Translations under genes and position numbers: made by a program
Notes under the pieces: model-generated
Told to the model about the DNA's origin: nothing
Database searches by the model: none
Seen by the model: only the letters and a program-made list of their open reading frames with translations
From: an uncultured Bacilli bacterium
Lineage (GTDB): Bacteria; Bacillota_I; Bacilli_A; RF39; UBA660
Length of the DNA stretch: 14,060 nucleotides
Assembly: GCA_910587325.1 (NCBI GenBank)
Contig: CAJUKB010000033.1
Coordinates: 1-14,060, forward strand
Direction of reading: 5' to 3'
Shown here: positions 1 to 7,297 of the stretch, piece after piece
Layout of the letters: each line of letters starts with the position of its first letter
Position numbering within the stretch: position 1 is the stretch's first letter

Positions 1-144
1 TTGTGGTATTTATAATTTTGAAATTGCGAGTAGATAGTTTCGGGACAAGTCTATTGTATTAAAGGTAGAAGTTATAAATCAGCAAAAAGAAAAAATGAAA
101 ATGTAAAAAATAAGGCAAGAAGTGTTACAAACTTAAGTAAAAAA

Positions 145-1413
145 ATGATTTTGCAAGGTAGGAAACTTGCCATAAAAGTATCAAAAAGATCTATACAAGG
201 AACAAAAAAGATAGTTAATGTTACTATTTCTTTCGTTAAGGGAATTTTAAGTGGTTTAAAATCTCTTGTAGGAATCTTATCAGCTGGAGGATTTCTCGCT
301 ATGATTGTTATTGTTATTATATGCCTTATTGGTCTATTAGTTAGTTCTATTTATGGAATCTTCTTTTCTTCAGAAAATGTAAAAAACAACATAAAAATGA
401 GTGATTGTATAATAGAACTTAATAAAGAAATGGATAATAGAATAAAGACGATTGAAGAAATGAATCCACATGATGAAATTATAATTACTTCTAAAAAAGC
501 AGAATGGAGAGATATACTTTCTATTTATGCTGTAAAAATATCTGACGGAGATAATAAACAAGATGTTATGATTATTAATGAGGATAAAAAGAATATTTTA
601 AAAGAAGTTTTTTGGGATATGAATACAATATCGTATGAAATAAAAAAGGAAACATATAAACCAGAATCTATTGGATATTTAAATTTTCATAATTTTGATT
701 TTAATAATAATCATCAAATTGATAATGAAAATGTAGAGAAAAAGGTGCTACACATTTATATAAATAGTAAAAGTGTAGAAGATATGAAATTAAAGTATGA
801 ATTTAATGATGCTCAAAATGCTCAATTTGAGGAGTTATCTAAAAAAAGTAATTTATCTTTATGGAGCTCTGTTATTTATGGAAATTATGGTTCTTCTGGA
901 GAAATAAATGAATGGAAGCAAAAATGCAAGGAATGGTCTAATATAAAAATTGGAAATACAAATTCTACAATAGGAGAAATTGGATGTTTAGTTACTTCTA
1001 TTTCCATTTTAATTCAAAAATCTGGTATTTCTACTAAAGATATTTATCCATTTAACCCTGGAACTTTTGTTATTGCACTTAACAACAACTATGGTTTTGA
1101 TTCAAGAGGTAATCTTCAATATGCGTCTATTTCAAAGGTGGTTCCAAATTTTCAGTATCAAGGTAATGTTAATTTGAAAAATAAAAATAAATCAGAAAAA
1201 TTTTATGAAATAAAAAAATATTATGATTTAGGATATTTTATTGCTATTGAAGTTAAGGGCGGAACACATAATTCTGAACATTGGGTAGCTTTAGATAATG
1301 TATCAAATAATGGTATTAAAATGCTAGATCCTAGCAGTGATTTCATAAATCTTTGGGATTTATATGATTGGAATAAAACTTCCCAATTTATATATTTTAA
1401 AATTAATAAATAG
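145..1413 (+). CDS. CD1108-type ICE membrane protein with C39-like cysteine peptidase domain (5' end uncertain)
   Basis: Likely a cell-wall-processing component of a conjugation (type IV secretion) apparatus, anchored in the membrane. Residues 1-45 are a basic stretch, a transmembrane helix spans about 48-75 (AGGFLAMIVIVIICLIGLLV), and residues 85-245 match from memory the conserved outer region of CD1108-type proteins of Tn1549-like ICEs (WRDILSIYAVK, ILKEVFWDMN, SLWSSVIYG). The last 165 residues look like a C39-type papain-like peptidase: Cys281 in EIGCLVTS, His379 in HWVALD, Asp395 in LDPSSD. Relatives usually carry lysozyme plus NlpC/CHAP domains, so the C39-like end is a variant. The frame is open from position 34 with no ATG before 145 and no good ribosome site there; the additional residues are Lys/Arg rich as in the family, so the gene may start upstream or be 5'-truncated or frameshifted. 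Peptidase activity is inferred from the motifs. Confidence 0.8.
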   Translation: MILQGRKLAIKVSKRSIQGTKKIVNVTISFVKGILSGLKSLVGILSAGGFLAMIVIVIICLIGLLVSSIYGIFFSSENVKNNIKMSDCIIELNKEMDNRIKTIEEMNPHDEIIITSKKAEWRDILSIYAVKISDGDNKQDVMIINEDKKNILKEVFWDMNTISYEIKKETYKPESIGYLNFHNFDFNNNHQIDNENVEKKVLHIYINSKSVEDMKLKYEFNDAQNAQFEELSKKSNLSLWSSVIYGNYGSSGEINEWKQKCKEWSNIKIGNTNSTIGEIGCLVTSISILIQKSGISTKDIYPFNPGTFVIALNNNYGFDSRGNLQYASISKVVPNFQYQGNVNLKNKNKSEKFYEIKKYYDLGYFIAIEVKGGTHNSEHWVALDNVSNNGIKMLDPSSDFINLWDLYDWNKTSQFIYFKINK

Positions 1414-1430
1414 AGTAAACTTCTCTATTT
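1408..1430 (+). terminator. Weak hairpin at end of the CD1108-type gene
   Basis: A perfect 8-bp inverted repeat (AAATAGAG / CTCTATTT, 7-base loop) overlaps the stop codon at 1411-1413. The stem is A/T rich and followed by only three T, so it is a weak terminator at best. Confidence 0.35.
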
Positions 1431-1533
1431 ACATATATAAATATCGTTTTATGTAGCTATTTAGGGGGCTGACATCAAAAACTTTAAATGTCATTTAATG
1501 GTGCTTTTCCCAATTTATCGGTAAAATTTAATA

Positions 1534-1770
1534 GTGATTAGTATGAAAATAGTAGTAAATTTTGGGAAAAATTTGAAAAAGTATAGGAAAAAGTGTAATT
1601 ATACTCAAGAAAAACTAGCGGAATTAGCTAATGTAAGTGTAACTTATTTAAGTCTTTTGGAAAACGGAAAAGGCAATACTACATTGTTACAAGTGGAAGT
1701 GTTTGCTAAACTGTTAAAAGTAGATTATTTAACGCTTTTAGAGAAAAATCAAGATAGTTATAAAAAATAA
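1534..1770 (+). CDS. Small XRE-family transcriptional regulator
   Basis: Cytoplasmic DNA-binding protein consisting of one helix-turn-helix domain of the Cro/C1 (XRE) type and little else. The HTH lies at about residues 13-66, with the typical TQEKLAELANVSVTYLSLLENGK recognition pattern spread over residues 24-46. The GTG at 1534 gives 78 residues; an in-frame ATG at 1543 (MKIVVNFGK) gives 75 and is equally possible, because neither has a clear Shine-Dalgarno sequence. It is the first cargo gene behind the conjugation module and lies 47 bases upstream of a second XRE gene, so it may control the cargo or itself. Target unknown. Single-domain regulators of this kind are common on ICEs and phages. 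Confidence 0.8.
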   Translation: MISMKIVVNFGKNLKKYRKKCNYTQEKLAELANVSVTYLSLLENGKGNTTLLQVEVFAKLLKVDYLTLLEKNQDSYKK

Positions 1771-1817
1771 AAAAGAAGTTTATATTGAATAGTATATAAT
1801 ATGGTGGGGACTGTTTA

Positions 1818-2939
1818 ATGATTGATTCTAAAAAGATAGGACAGTTTATAGCTGCAGAACGCGAAAAATGTGGTTTTACGCAAGAGCAATTAGCTAAAAA
1901 ATTGTATGTTACTAGGCAAGCTGTTAGTAAGTGGGAAAGAGGAATAGGCACTCCTGATTATGAATTATTGTCAAAATTATGTGAAGTTTTAAATGTTACT
2001 CCAAACGAAATAATAGCTGGAGAAAGAAAAGAGAAAAATAATACTCAATATGTTGATAATATTACGATAGACATTTTAAAAGATCATACAAAAAAAGTTA
2101 AAAGGATTATTGCTGTTTCTATATTAATTATTTTTTTACTAATCGCTTCTTTTTTAACTTATTATTTTATTTCAACTTATAATCATCTTAAAATATATAA
2201 AGTAAGCGGAAGTAATGAAGAATTTGAAATGCTTGAAACATTAGCAGTATTTTCTAATGAAGAAGCTTATATTAAATTTGGAGGTATAAAATCATTAAAT
2301 TACGAAATTGAAAATATTGAATATTATTATATGAAAGACAATGAAAAGATGAAAATTTATTCTTCTGAAAAAGGGGAAGCATTAATAATTCAACATAAAG
2401 GATATAATGAGTATTTTGACTTTAAAGATATTGATACAATGATTAAAAGCATGATGTTGGATATTTCTTATAAAATTGATGGAACGTTGAAAAAATCTAC
2501 TATTAATTTAAATGTAGAACGAGTTTATGCAAATGATAATTTAATCTTTAACGAGGAAGATATAATAACAAATAAAGATATAGAAAAATTAGACTTAACA
2601 GAAAAGAACAATTTATCTAAAATCAAAAATAATTTTATTCAAAATGAAAACAATGAATATGAGTTAAGTTATACAGATGAAAATAATAAAAAAATAAATA
2701 TGGTATATAATTTAGATTTAAATTCATTTGTTGTTCTAGAAACATCAAAAGAAAATATAGAAGAATTTTATTACTGGAATGATAATAATTACGAATATCA
2801 TTTTAATAATAAAGTTGATAAAATATCAGAATCTCTTTTTAATAATGGAAATATTATTTGTAATAAAGGAGATTGTTCAACCCATAAAGCTAAATATGAT
2901 TATTTTGAAGAGAACTATATTAATATTTATTTAAAATGA
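1818..2939 (+). CDS. Membrane-anchored XRE regulator with extracytoplasmic domain
   Basis: A one-component sensor architecture: cytoplasmic XRE helix-turn-helix at residues 4-65 (FTQEQLAKKLYVTRQAVSKW, then ERG), a short linker, one hydrophobic helix at about 97-119 (IIAVSILIIFLLIASFLTYY and following), then about 250 residues predicted outside. The outer part is rich in Glu, Asn, Lys and Tyr and matches no family I recognise. XRE proteins with a single membrane helix are common in Firmicutes and usually couple an envelope signal to transcription, but the signal here is unknown. A consensus -10 box (TATAAT, 1795-1800) lies just upstream without a recognisable -35. The ribosome site is poor (GTGGGGA at 1804-1810). 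A terminator follows immediately, so it is probably a one-gene unit. Confidence 0.8.
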   Translation: MIDSKKIGQFIAAEREKCGFTQEQLAKKLYVTRQAVSKWERGIGTPDYELLSKLCEVLNVTPNEIIAGERKEKNNTQYVDNITIDILKDHTKKVKRIIAVSILIIFLLIASFLTYYFISTYNHLKIYKVSGSNEEFEMLETLAVFSNEEAYIKFGGIKSLNYEIENIEYYYMKDNEKMKIYSSEKGEALIIQHKGYNEYFDFKDIDTMIKSMMLDISYKIDGTLKKSTINLNVERVYANDNLIFNEEDIITNKDIEKLDLTEKNNLSKIKNNFIQNENNEYELSYTDENNKKINMVYNLDLNSFVVLETSKENIEEFYYWNDNNYEYHFNNKVDKISESLFNNGNIICNKGDCSTHKAKYDYFEENYINIYLK

Positions 2940-2964
2940 AGGATTATAAAAAAAATCCTTTTTT
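2939..2964 (+). terminator. Intrinsic terminator after the XRE-TM gene
   Basis: Stem AAGGATT / AATCCTT (7 bp, 8-base A-rich loop) followed by a run of six T. It starts at the last base of the upstream stop codon. Confidence 0.75.
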
Positions 2965-3042
2965 AAATGTGATTTAAAGAAACGAATCGTTGCTTGAATC
3001 TTTTAAGCAAAATTGTTATGTTTTGTACAGAAAGGAGGATTC

Positions 3043-3771
3043 ATGAAATTTAAATTAAAATATTTTGGACTTTTAATTAGTTTATTGTTAATATCTATTA
3101 ATGTAAGTGCAAAAGAAACACCATATTATACTAATCACAATGGTGTTGAAATGAATGAAATTGAATATAATAATGTACTTAAAATTAATGGTAGCGAAGC
3201 GTTAGATAATATTACTCAAGAAATGTTTGATGAATATAAAGAATTTTATTCTTACCCAAATTTAAAAATCGAAACTGCTAGTAATGATTATCAAATAATG
3301 CCTTATTCCCAAACACACGAAACTACTTATAAAAAGTTAAAAATATCAACAATAACATCTCAGACATCCTCAAAAATGATTGTTGTTAGATTAGAATGGA
3401 AAGCAGTTCCAAATGTAAAAAGTTATGATGTAATGGGCGTTAGACTTTATAATACTTCATTTCAAAGTTCTATTAGTAATTTAATGTTATTTGATGGAAA
3501 CAATAAATCTATAAGCGGTTCAAAACAATTTTTAAATGGATATGGTGCTTCAATTAAAATACCTAGTGATTGTTCTACTATTTTACTCCAACAATCTTTT
3601 AAAGTAGCTCCAGGCGGACGAGTATATGCTAGTTATCAACACGCTGTTAAATCTATTTCACTTGCAGATAGCACAAATTTTAGTATATCAACCAATGGGT
3701 TAGGTAGCGTATTTGCTTTTGGAAACAATAACTTGTTTGATAAAATGGCCGGTGTGGATATCGACATATAG
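3043..3771 (+). CDS. Secreted protein, paralogue A
   Basis: Exported protein of 242 residues with no named domain that I recognise. The start at 3043 is set by a strong AAAGGAGG (3031-3038); the upstream in-frame TTG at 3013 lies before that site. Signal peptide: MKFKLKY, hydrophobic core, cleavage likely after VSA (residue 23). No LPXTG or membrane anchor, so probably released or wall-associated. The mature part has an N-terminal stretch NHNGVEMNEIEYNNVLKI, a central LEWKAVPNVKSYDVMGVRL, and a C-terminal YASYQHAVKSISLA followed by NGLG and FDKMAGV. All of these recur in the protein at 7298, so the two are diverged paralogues. It is followed after 20 bases by a small XRE gene with its own AGGAGG, probably in one operon. 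Function unknown. Confidence 0.85.
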   Translation: MKFKLKYFGLLISLLLISINVSAKETPYYTNHNGVEMNEIEYNNVLKINGSEALDNITQEMFDEYKEFYSYPNLKIETASNDYQIMPYSQTHETTYKKLKISTITSQTSSKMIVVRLEWKAVPNVKSYDVMGVRLYNTSFQSSISNLMLFDGNNKSISGSKQFLNGYGASIKIPSDCSTILLQQSFKVAPGGRVYASYQHAVKSISLADSTNFSISTNGLGSVFAFGNNNLFDKMAGVDIDI

Positions 3772-3791
3772 TCTTTAAAAGGAGGCATTTA

Positions 3792-4010
3792 ATGGAGAAA
3801 AATGAATTTGGAAATTATATTTTCAAATTAAGAAGAGATGCACATTTAACCCAAGAAAAGCTTGGTGAATTATTAGAAATAAATGGAAAATCTGTTTCAA
3901 AATGGGAAAGAGGGGTAACAAATCCAAGTATAAATACTCTTGTGCATATTAGCAAACTATTCAATATTAGTTTGGAGACATTATTATCTCTTACATATAT
4001 TAATAATTGA
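3792..4010 (+). CDS. Small XRE-family regulator co-transcribed with secreted paralogue A
   Basis: A 72-residue single-domain Cro/C1-type DNA-binding protein: HTH at about residues 8-63 (LTQEKLGELLEINGKSVSKW, then ERG). Strong ribosome site AAAAGGAGG ending at 3785, six bases before ATG. It begins 20 bases after the secreted protein gene and is closed by a good terminator, so the two form a bicistronic unit. The regulator may act on its own operon or on the similar secreted gene at 7298 (inference). It resembles the HTH of the membrane-bound regulator at 1818 (SKWERG) more than the one at 1534. Confidence 0.82.
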   Translation: MEKNEFGNYIFKLRRDAHLTQEKLGELLEINGKSVSKWERGVTNPSINTLVHISKLFNISLETLLSLTYINN

Positions 4011-4039
4011 AAAAGGATATTGAAAAATATTCTTTTTTT
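4011..4039 (+). terminator. Intrinsic terminator after XRE gene
   Basis: Stem AAAAGGATATT / AATATTCTTTT (11 bp with one G-T pair, GAAA loop) running into a T tract. Intergenic repeat copy A starts three bases downstream. Confidence 0.8.
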
Positions 4040-4041
4040 AT

Positions 4042-4085
4042 AATTCGCCTTGTAGGTAGTGTAGTATTTTGTCGATCATTGCTAA
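4042..4085 (+). repeat. Intergenic repeat, copy A
   Basis: A 44-base segment beginning AATTCGCCTTG and ending ATTGCTAA. It matches copy B (7197-7240) at 36 of 44 positions without gaps, counted by eye. It lies directly behind the terminator at 4011-4039 and 135 bases before the next start codon. No coding potential is evident. Confidence 0.75.
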
Positions 4086-4114
4086 AATTTTTTTAGTGAA
4101 ATGAATAATTTTTA

Positions 4115-4143
4115 TTGATTTTTAAGAAATTAAGACATAAATT
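4115..4143 (+). promoter_or_regulatory. Possible sigma-A-type promoter for the 759-residue protein gene
   Basis: TTGATT (4115-4120), a 17-base spacer, then TAAATT (4138-4143), oriented towards the gene at 4221. Matches to consensus are partial and the DNA is AT-rich, so a chance match is quite possible. The rest of the 4086-4220 spacer shows nothing else recognisable. Confidence 0.3.
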
Positions 4144-4220
4144 CTAAGGATAATTGTTAGAAGAGGTCATATTAAAATTTGTTTCACATAATTTGCTATT
4201 AAAATGAGAGGTGATGAAAA

Positions 4221-6500
4221 ATGGCAAATAATAATGTTAAAGATGGAGATCCCTATGTTTTAAATGCTCAAAAATGGTTAAATGAAACTTTTAGGGGTAA
4301 AAATGGATATGAGGAGGTTCCAGAAAACGGGAAAACTGGTTGGCCAACAATTTATGGTTTAATTAGAGCTTTTCAAATTTGCTTAGGAATTGCTAGTCCA
4401 GCCAATAGCTTTGGACCTGGTACAGAAGCAGCTTTTAAAAAGAATTTTCCTAACGGAATTGAAGAACAAACAGATCCAGATTCTGTACCACAACATGGAT
4501 ATAATAATCAATTATCCGACGAAACAATGTATAATATTTATGGTATTATCCAAGGTTCTCTTAGTTGTAAAGGCTATAGCTACGGAGCAGCTGGACAAAT
4601 CACTTGCAGATTTTTATCTGGTGTAGGCAATGCTATTAAAAAATTAAAACAAGATGCAGGATTATCAGATACAACTTCTACCATTACATTAAATATTATG
4701 AAAGCACTACTATCTATGGATTATTTTACGTCCTATAATACATCTGAAAGAACCCAAAATATTATAAAAATGCAAAGATACTTAAATGGTAAATATGAGA
4801 ATTATATAGGAATTAGACCATGTGATGGAGTATATGGTAGAAGAACAAATCAAGCTTTAATTTATGCTATTCAAGCAGAAGAAGGGATGCCTACTTCAAC
4901 TGCTAATGGAAATTGTGGACCAGCTACTAAAAAATCTTTGCCAAATATTCCATATAATGGCGGATATCAAATGAATGGTCAAACTTATGGACTTAGTTAT
5001 CAAGGAAGTCAATATACTGATTCTAAAATAACCGAATTTAAAAAATTAATTAGCATAGCTTTATATTTTAATGGCTTTGGATCAGGTGCAATATCTTCAA
5101 ATTTAGATACTAATGCTATAAAGGAATTTCAAAGTACTTATGCAATTCCTAAAATTGGTACTATAGATTATACTACATGGCTTTCTTTGTTAATTAGTTG
5201 TGGAAATACCGATAGATCAGCAATTGCTTGTGATTGCGTTACAAAAATTACAGCTAATAATGTAGGAGTTCTTAAAAATAATGGATTTAAATATATAGGT
5301 AGATATTTATCTAATGTTGAAGGAAGTACTTTGGATAAAGAAATGAGCATGACAGAAATAAAAACTATTTTTTCTAATGGTATTAGATTATTCCCTATAT
5401 ATCAAAAATCAGCTAATTATATAGATTATTTTACAGCATCTAAAGGTAAAACAGATGGAGAAACTGCTGTAAATGATATTGATAAATTCTATTTACAATT
5501 TGGTACTATTGTTTATTTTGGTGTTGATTTTGATGCAACAGATGCACAAATAACTAATAATATTTTGCCTTATTTTAAAGCATTATATGAATCTTTTATG
5601 AGTAAATGCGGTGGTGCATATCGAGTTGGAGTTTATGGAACAAGAAATTTATGTACTCGAGTATGTAATGCTGGATATGCTTGCAGTAGTTTTGTCAGTG
5701 ATATGTCTACAGGTTTTAGCGGCAATCTTGGATTTGTTATTCCAGATAATTGGGCATTTGATCAATTTGCAGAAGTTTCTATTTCATCAAATGGCAAATC
5801 AATTAATATAGATAAAGACGGATTTTCTGGAAGGTATAAAGGAATTTCACAACAATATTCAGATGTTCCTTTCAATGTTATTGGAAGTCATTCAAATTCT
5901 TTTATACTTATAAATCGAAGAGGATCATCTATTCCAGTTTATGAGGGTAAAAAACATGTAGATACAAGTACAGGTGGACGTTACGCTGTTGATGGTAATA
6001 AAATAGGAGAAATCAAAGTTAATGATTTATACATATTTATTGGTGTTGGTACACCAATGAATGATTGGATCCACCCAGTTATGTATAATGATGGATTAGA
6101 TGTAAAAGTAGGATATATTGAAGGAAAACCGGGTATTTTAAGTTCGGATGATTATGAAGAAAATTATAATCAGATTTTAGATTATCAAGAACCTTATTCT
6201 TGTATCACTTATAATCAAAGCAATAATAGTTATATACAACATAATTTTAATGAAGCAGTGACATTTAGAATTAATAAACCAGTAGCTTATTTTTCAGTAC
6301 AAGGAGAATATGAAGGCACACTTGAAAAAGAAGATCAAGTTATTATCGAGGCAAACAATAAAAATAATTGCGGTGTAACAAGACCTTGGTGTTATCGAGT
6401 AAACAAAATAATCTTTAAAAATGGTCAAGAATTAACTAATAAATATGTTAGTGTTGGTTTAGAATATGCAAGTTCTGGCTCTGAAAGAGCTTGGTATTAA
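4221..6500 (+). CDS. Glycoside hydrolase-like (DUF1906) protein with N-terminal peptidoglycan-binding repeats
   Basis: A 759-residue multidomain protein predicted to bind and perhaps cleave cell-wall glycan. Residues about 10-75 look like a peptidoglycan-binding unit (QKWLN, GWPTIYGLIRAFQ, FGPGTEAAF). Related helical units follow at about 100-170, 178-245 (YGRRTNQALIYAIQAEEG) and 258-330 (IKEFQSTYAIPKIGTIDYTT). Residues about 336-540 fit the DUF1906 / Rv2525c-like TIM barrel: CDCVTK, GFKYIGRYLSN, YFGVDFDAT (Asp436, Asp438), YRVGVYG, WAFDQF, DKDGF. The last 210 residues are unassigned. There is no signal peptide or membrane helix, although the family is expected to act on the wall; Cys residues are frequent. 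The GAGAGGTGAT site just before ATG supports the start. It is a one-gene unit between a terminator and the next promoter. From memory, similar proteins occur in gut Firmicutes as lysin-like hypotheticals; activity is not proven for the family. Confidence 0.85.
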   Translation: MANNNVKDGDPYVLNAQKWLNETFRGKNGYEEVPENGKTGWPTIYGLIRAFQICLGIASPANSFGPGTEAAFKKNFPNGIEEQTDPDSVPQHGYNNQLSDETMYNIYGIIQGSLSCKGYSYGAAGQITCRFLSGVGNAIKKLKQDAGLSDTTSTITLNIMKALLSMDYFTSYNTSERTQNIIKMQRYLNGKYENYIGIRPCDGVYGRRTNQALIYAIQAEEGMPTSTANGNCGPATKKSLPNIPYNGGYQMNGQTYGLSYQGSQYTDSKITEFKKLISIALYFNGFGSGAISSNLDTNAIKEFQSTYAIPKIGTIDYTTWLSLLISCGNTDRSAIACDCVTKITANNVGVLKNNGFKYIGRYLSNVEGSTLDKEMSMTEIKTIFSNGIRLFPIYQKSANYIDYFTASKGKTDGETAVNDIDKFYLQFGTIVYFGVDFDATDAQITNNILPYFKALYESFMSKCGGAYRVGVYGTRNLCTRVCNAGYACSSFVSDMSTGFSGNLGFVIPDNWAFDQFAEVSISSNGKSINIDKDGFSGRYKGISQQYSDVPFNVIGSHSNSFILINRRGSSIPVYEGKKHVDTSTGGRYAVDGNKIGEIKVNDLYIFIGVGTPMNDWIHPVMYNDGLDVKVGYIEGKPGILSSDDYEENYNQILDYQEPYSCITYNQSNNSYIQHNFNEAVTFRINKPVAYFSVQGEYEGTLEKEDQVIIEANNKNNCGVTRPWCYRVNKIIFKNGQELTNKYVSVGLEYASSGSERAWY

Positions 6501-6525
6501 AAATATCTTTATAATTAAGGTTTTG

Positions 6526-6534
6526 TGGTACAAT
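6526..6534 (+). promoter_or_regulatory. Extended -10 promoter before the lipoprotein gene
   Basis: TGG immediately followed by TACAAT forms an extended -10 (TGnTACAAT). No good -35 is seen 17 bases upstream, as is usual for extended -10 promoters. A transcript would start about 12 bases before the AGGTGAG ribosome site. Confidence 0.4.
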
Positions 6535-6552
6535 GTTTTTAGGTGAGTTTAA

Positions 6553-7146
6553 ATGAAATTTAAAGCATTAGTTATATTAATGATTTGTGGAGCATTATGT
6601 GGATGTAAAAAAGAAGAAAACTATAAAGATTATGAACATTATGATTTAAAGGATAAAGAAAAAATAACATTTAAATATATGGCCGAAGATGGGATTTTAC
6701 AAGAATATGCCATGTCAAATATAACGGAGGGAAATGCCATAATGTCTTATCATGAAGGATTATTTTATAAATTAAATGATGGCAATTATATATTATTAGA
6801 TTCATTATATAATAATATTAATCCCTCATATGCGTATGAAGGTCAAACGAAACAATATACATATTTTTATGATAATAAAATTTATGTCAAACGTTCATTC
6901 ATAGGCCTTTCATTAATAGAATATACTTTAAACCAAGAAAAAACTGAAAAAAAAGAAATTAGTTTTGATGTTTCAAAAATAGTTGATTTTAGTCAGCATT
7001 TGTATTGTAAAAATATTGGAAATTTAGAAAATAATACAATTACATTTAATAACTGCAGTGTTCGAAATGAAAATACAACACATAATGATAAAATTTTTGA
7101 TATAATGTGTTCTTTAGAAGATTATAAATGCGAAAGCATTAATTGA
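6553..7146 (+). CDS. Small lipoprotein of unknown function
   Basis: A 197-residue protein with a type II (lipoprotein) signal peptide: MKFKALVILM, hydrophobic core, lipobox L-C-G-C with Cys18 as the expected lipidated residue, then a charged tether (KKEENYKDYEHYDLKDKE). It should sit on the outer face of the membrane. The mature part is rich in Tyr, Asn and Lys with several beta-like segments (YEGQTKQYTYFYDNKIYVKR) and later Cys residues (HLYCKNIG, FNNCSV, IMCSLEDYKCE), which could form disulphides outside the cell. No family recognised. AGGTGAG lies six bases before ATG; a strong terminator follows. It stands between the wall hydrolase-like protein and the second secreted paralogue, so an envelope role is likely but unspecified. 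Confidence 0.75.
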   Translation: MKFKALVILMICGALCGCKKEENYKDYEHYDLKDKEKITFKYMAEDGILQEYAMSNITEGNAIMSYHEGLFYKLNDGNYILLDSLYNNINPSYAYEGQTKQYTYFYDNKIYVKRSFIGLSLIEYTLNQEKTEKKEISFDVSKIVDFSQHLYCKNIGNLENNTITFNNCSVRNENTTHNDKIFDIMCSLEDYKCESIN

Positions 7147-7153
7147 AATTTTG

Positions 7154-7190
7154 AACTATAGTAAAAAATTTAAATTACTATAGTTTTTTT
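7154..7190 (+). terminator. Intrinsic terminator after the lipoprotein gene
   Basis: Perfect 11-bp stem AACTATAGTAA / TTACTATAGTT with a 10-base loop, then T7. The core ACTATAG/CTATAGT is shared with the terminator at 9647-9678. Confidence 0.85.
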
Positions 7191-7196
7191 ATTTGA

Positions 7197-7240
7197 AATT
7201 CGCCTTGCAAGTAGTGTAATAAATTGCCGATTGTTGCTAA
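7197..7240 (+). repeat. Intergenic repeat, copy B
   Basis: Segment beginning AATTCGCCTTGCAAGTAGTG and ending GTTGCTAA, 36/44 identical to copy A and 18/20 identical over its first 20 bases to copy C. It starts six bases behind a terminator and 57 bases later the secreted paralogue B gene starts. Confidence 0.78.
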
Positions 7241-7297
7241 TATCCAAGTAGAAGAAGTGATTCTTCAAATATTTATAGAAAGGAGGGGAACTTAGAT

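Noticed and set aside
3013..3042. TTG start 30 bases upstream for the secreted paralogue A
   Set aside because: It precedes the AAAGGAGG and would put a non-signal-like stretch before a perfect signal peptide.
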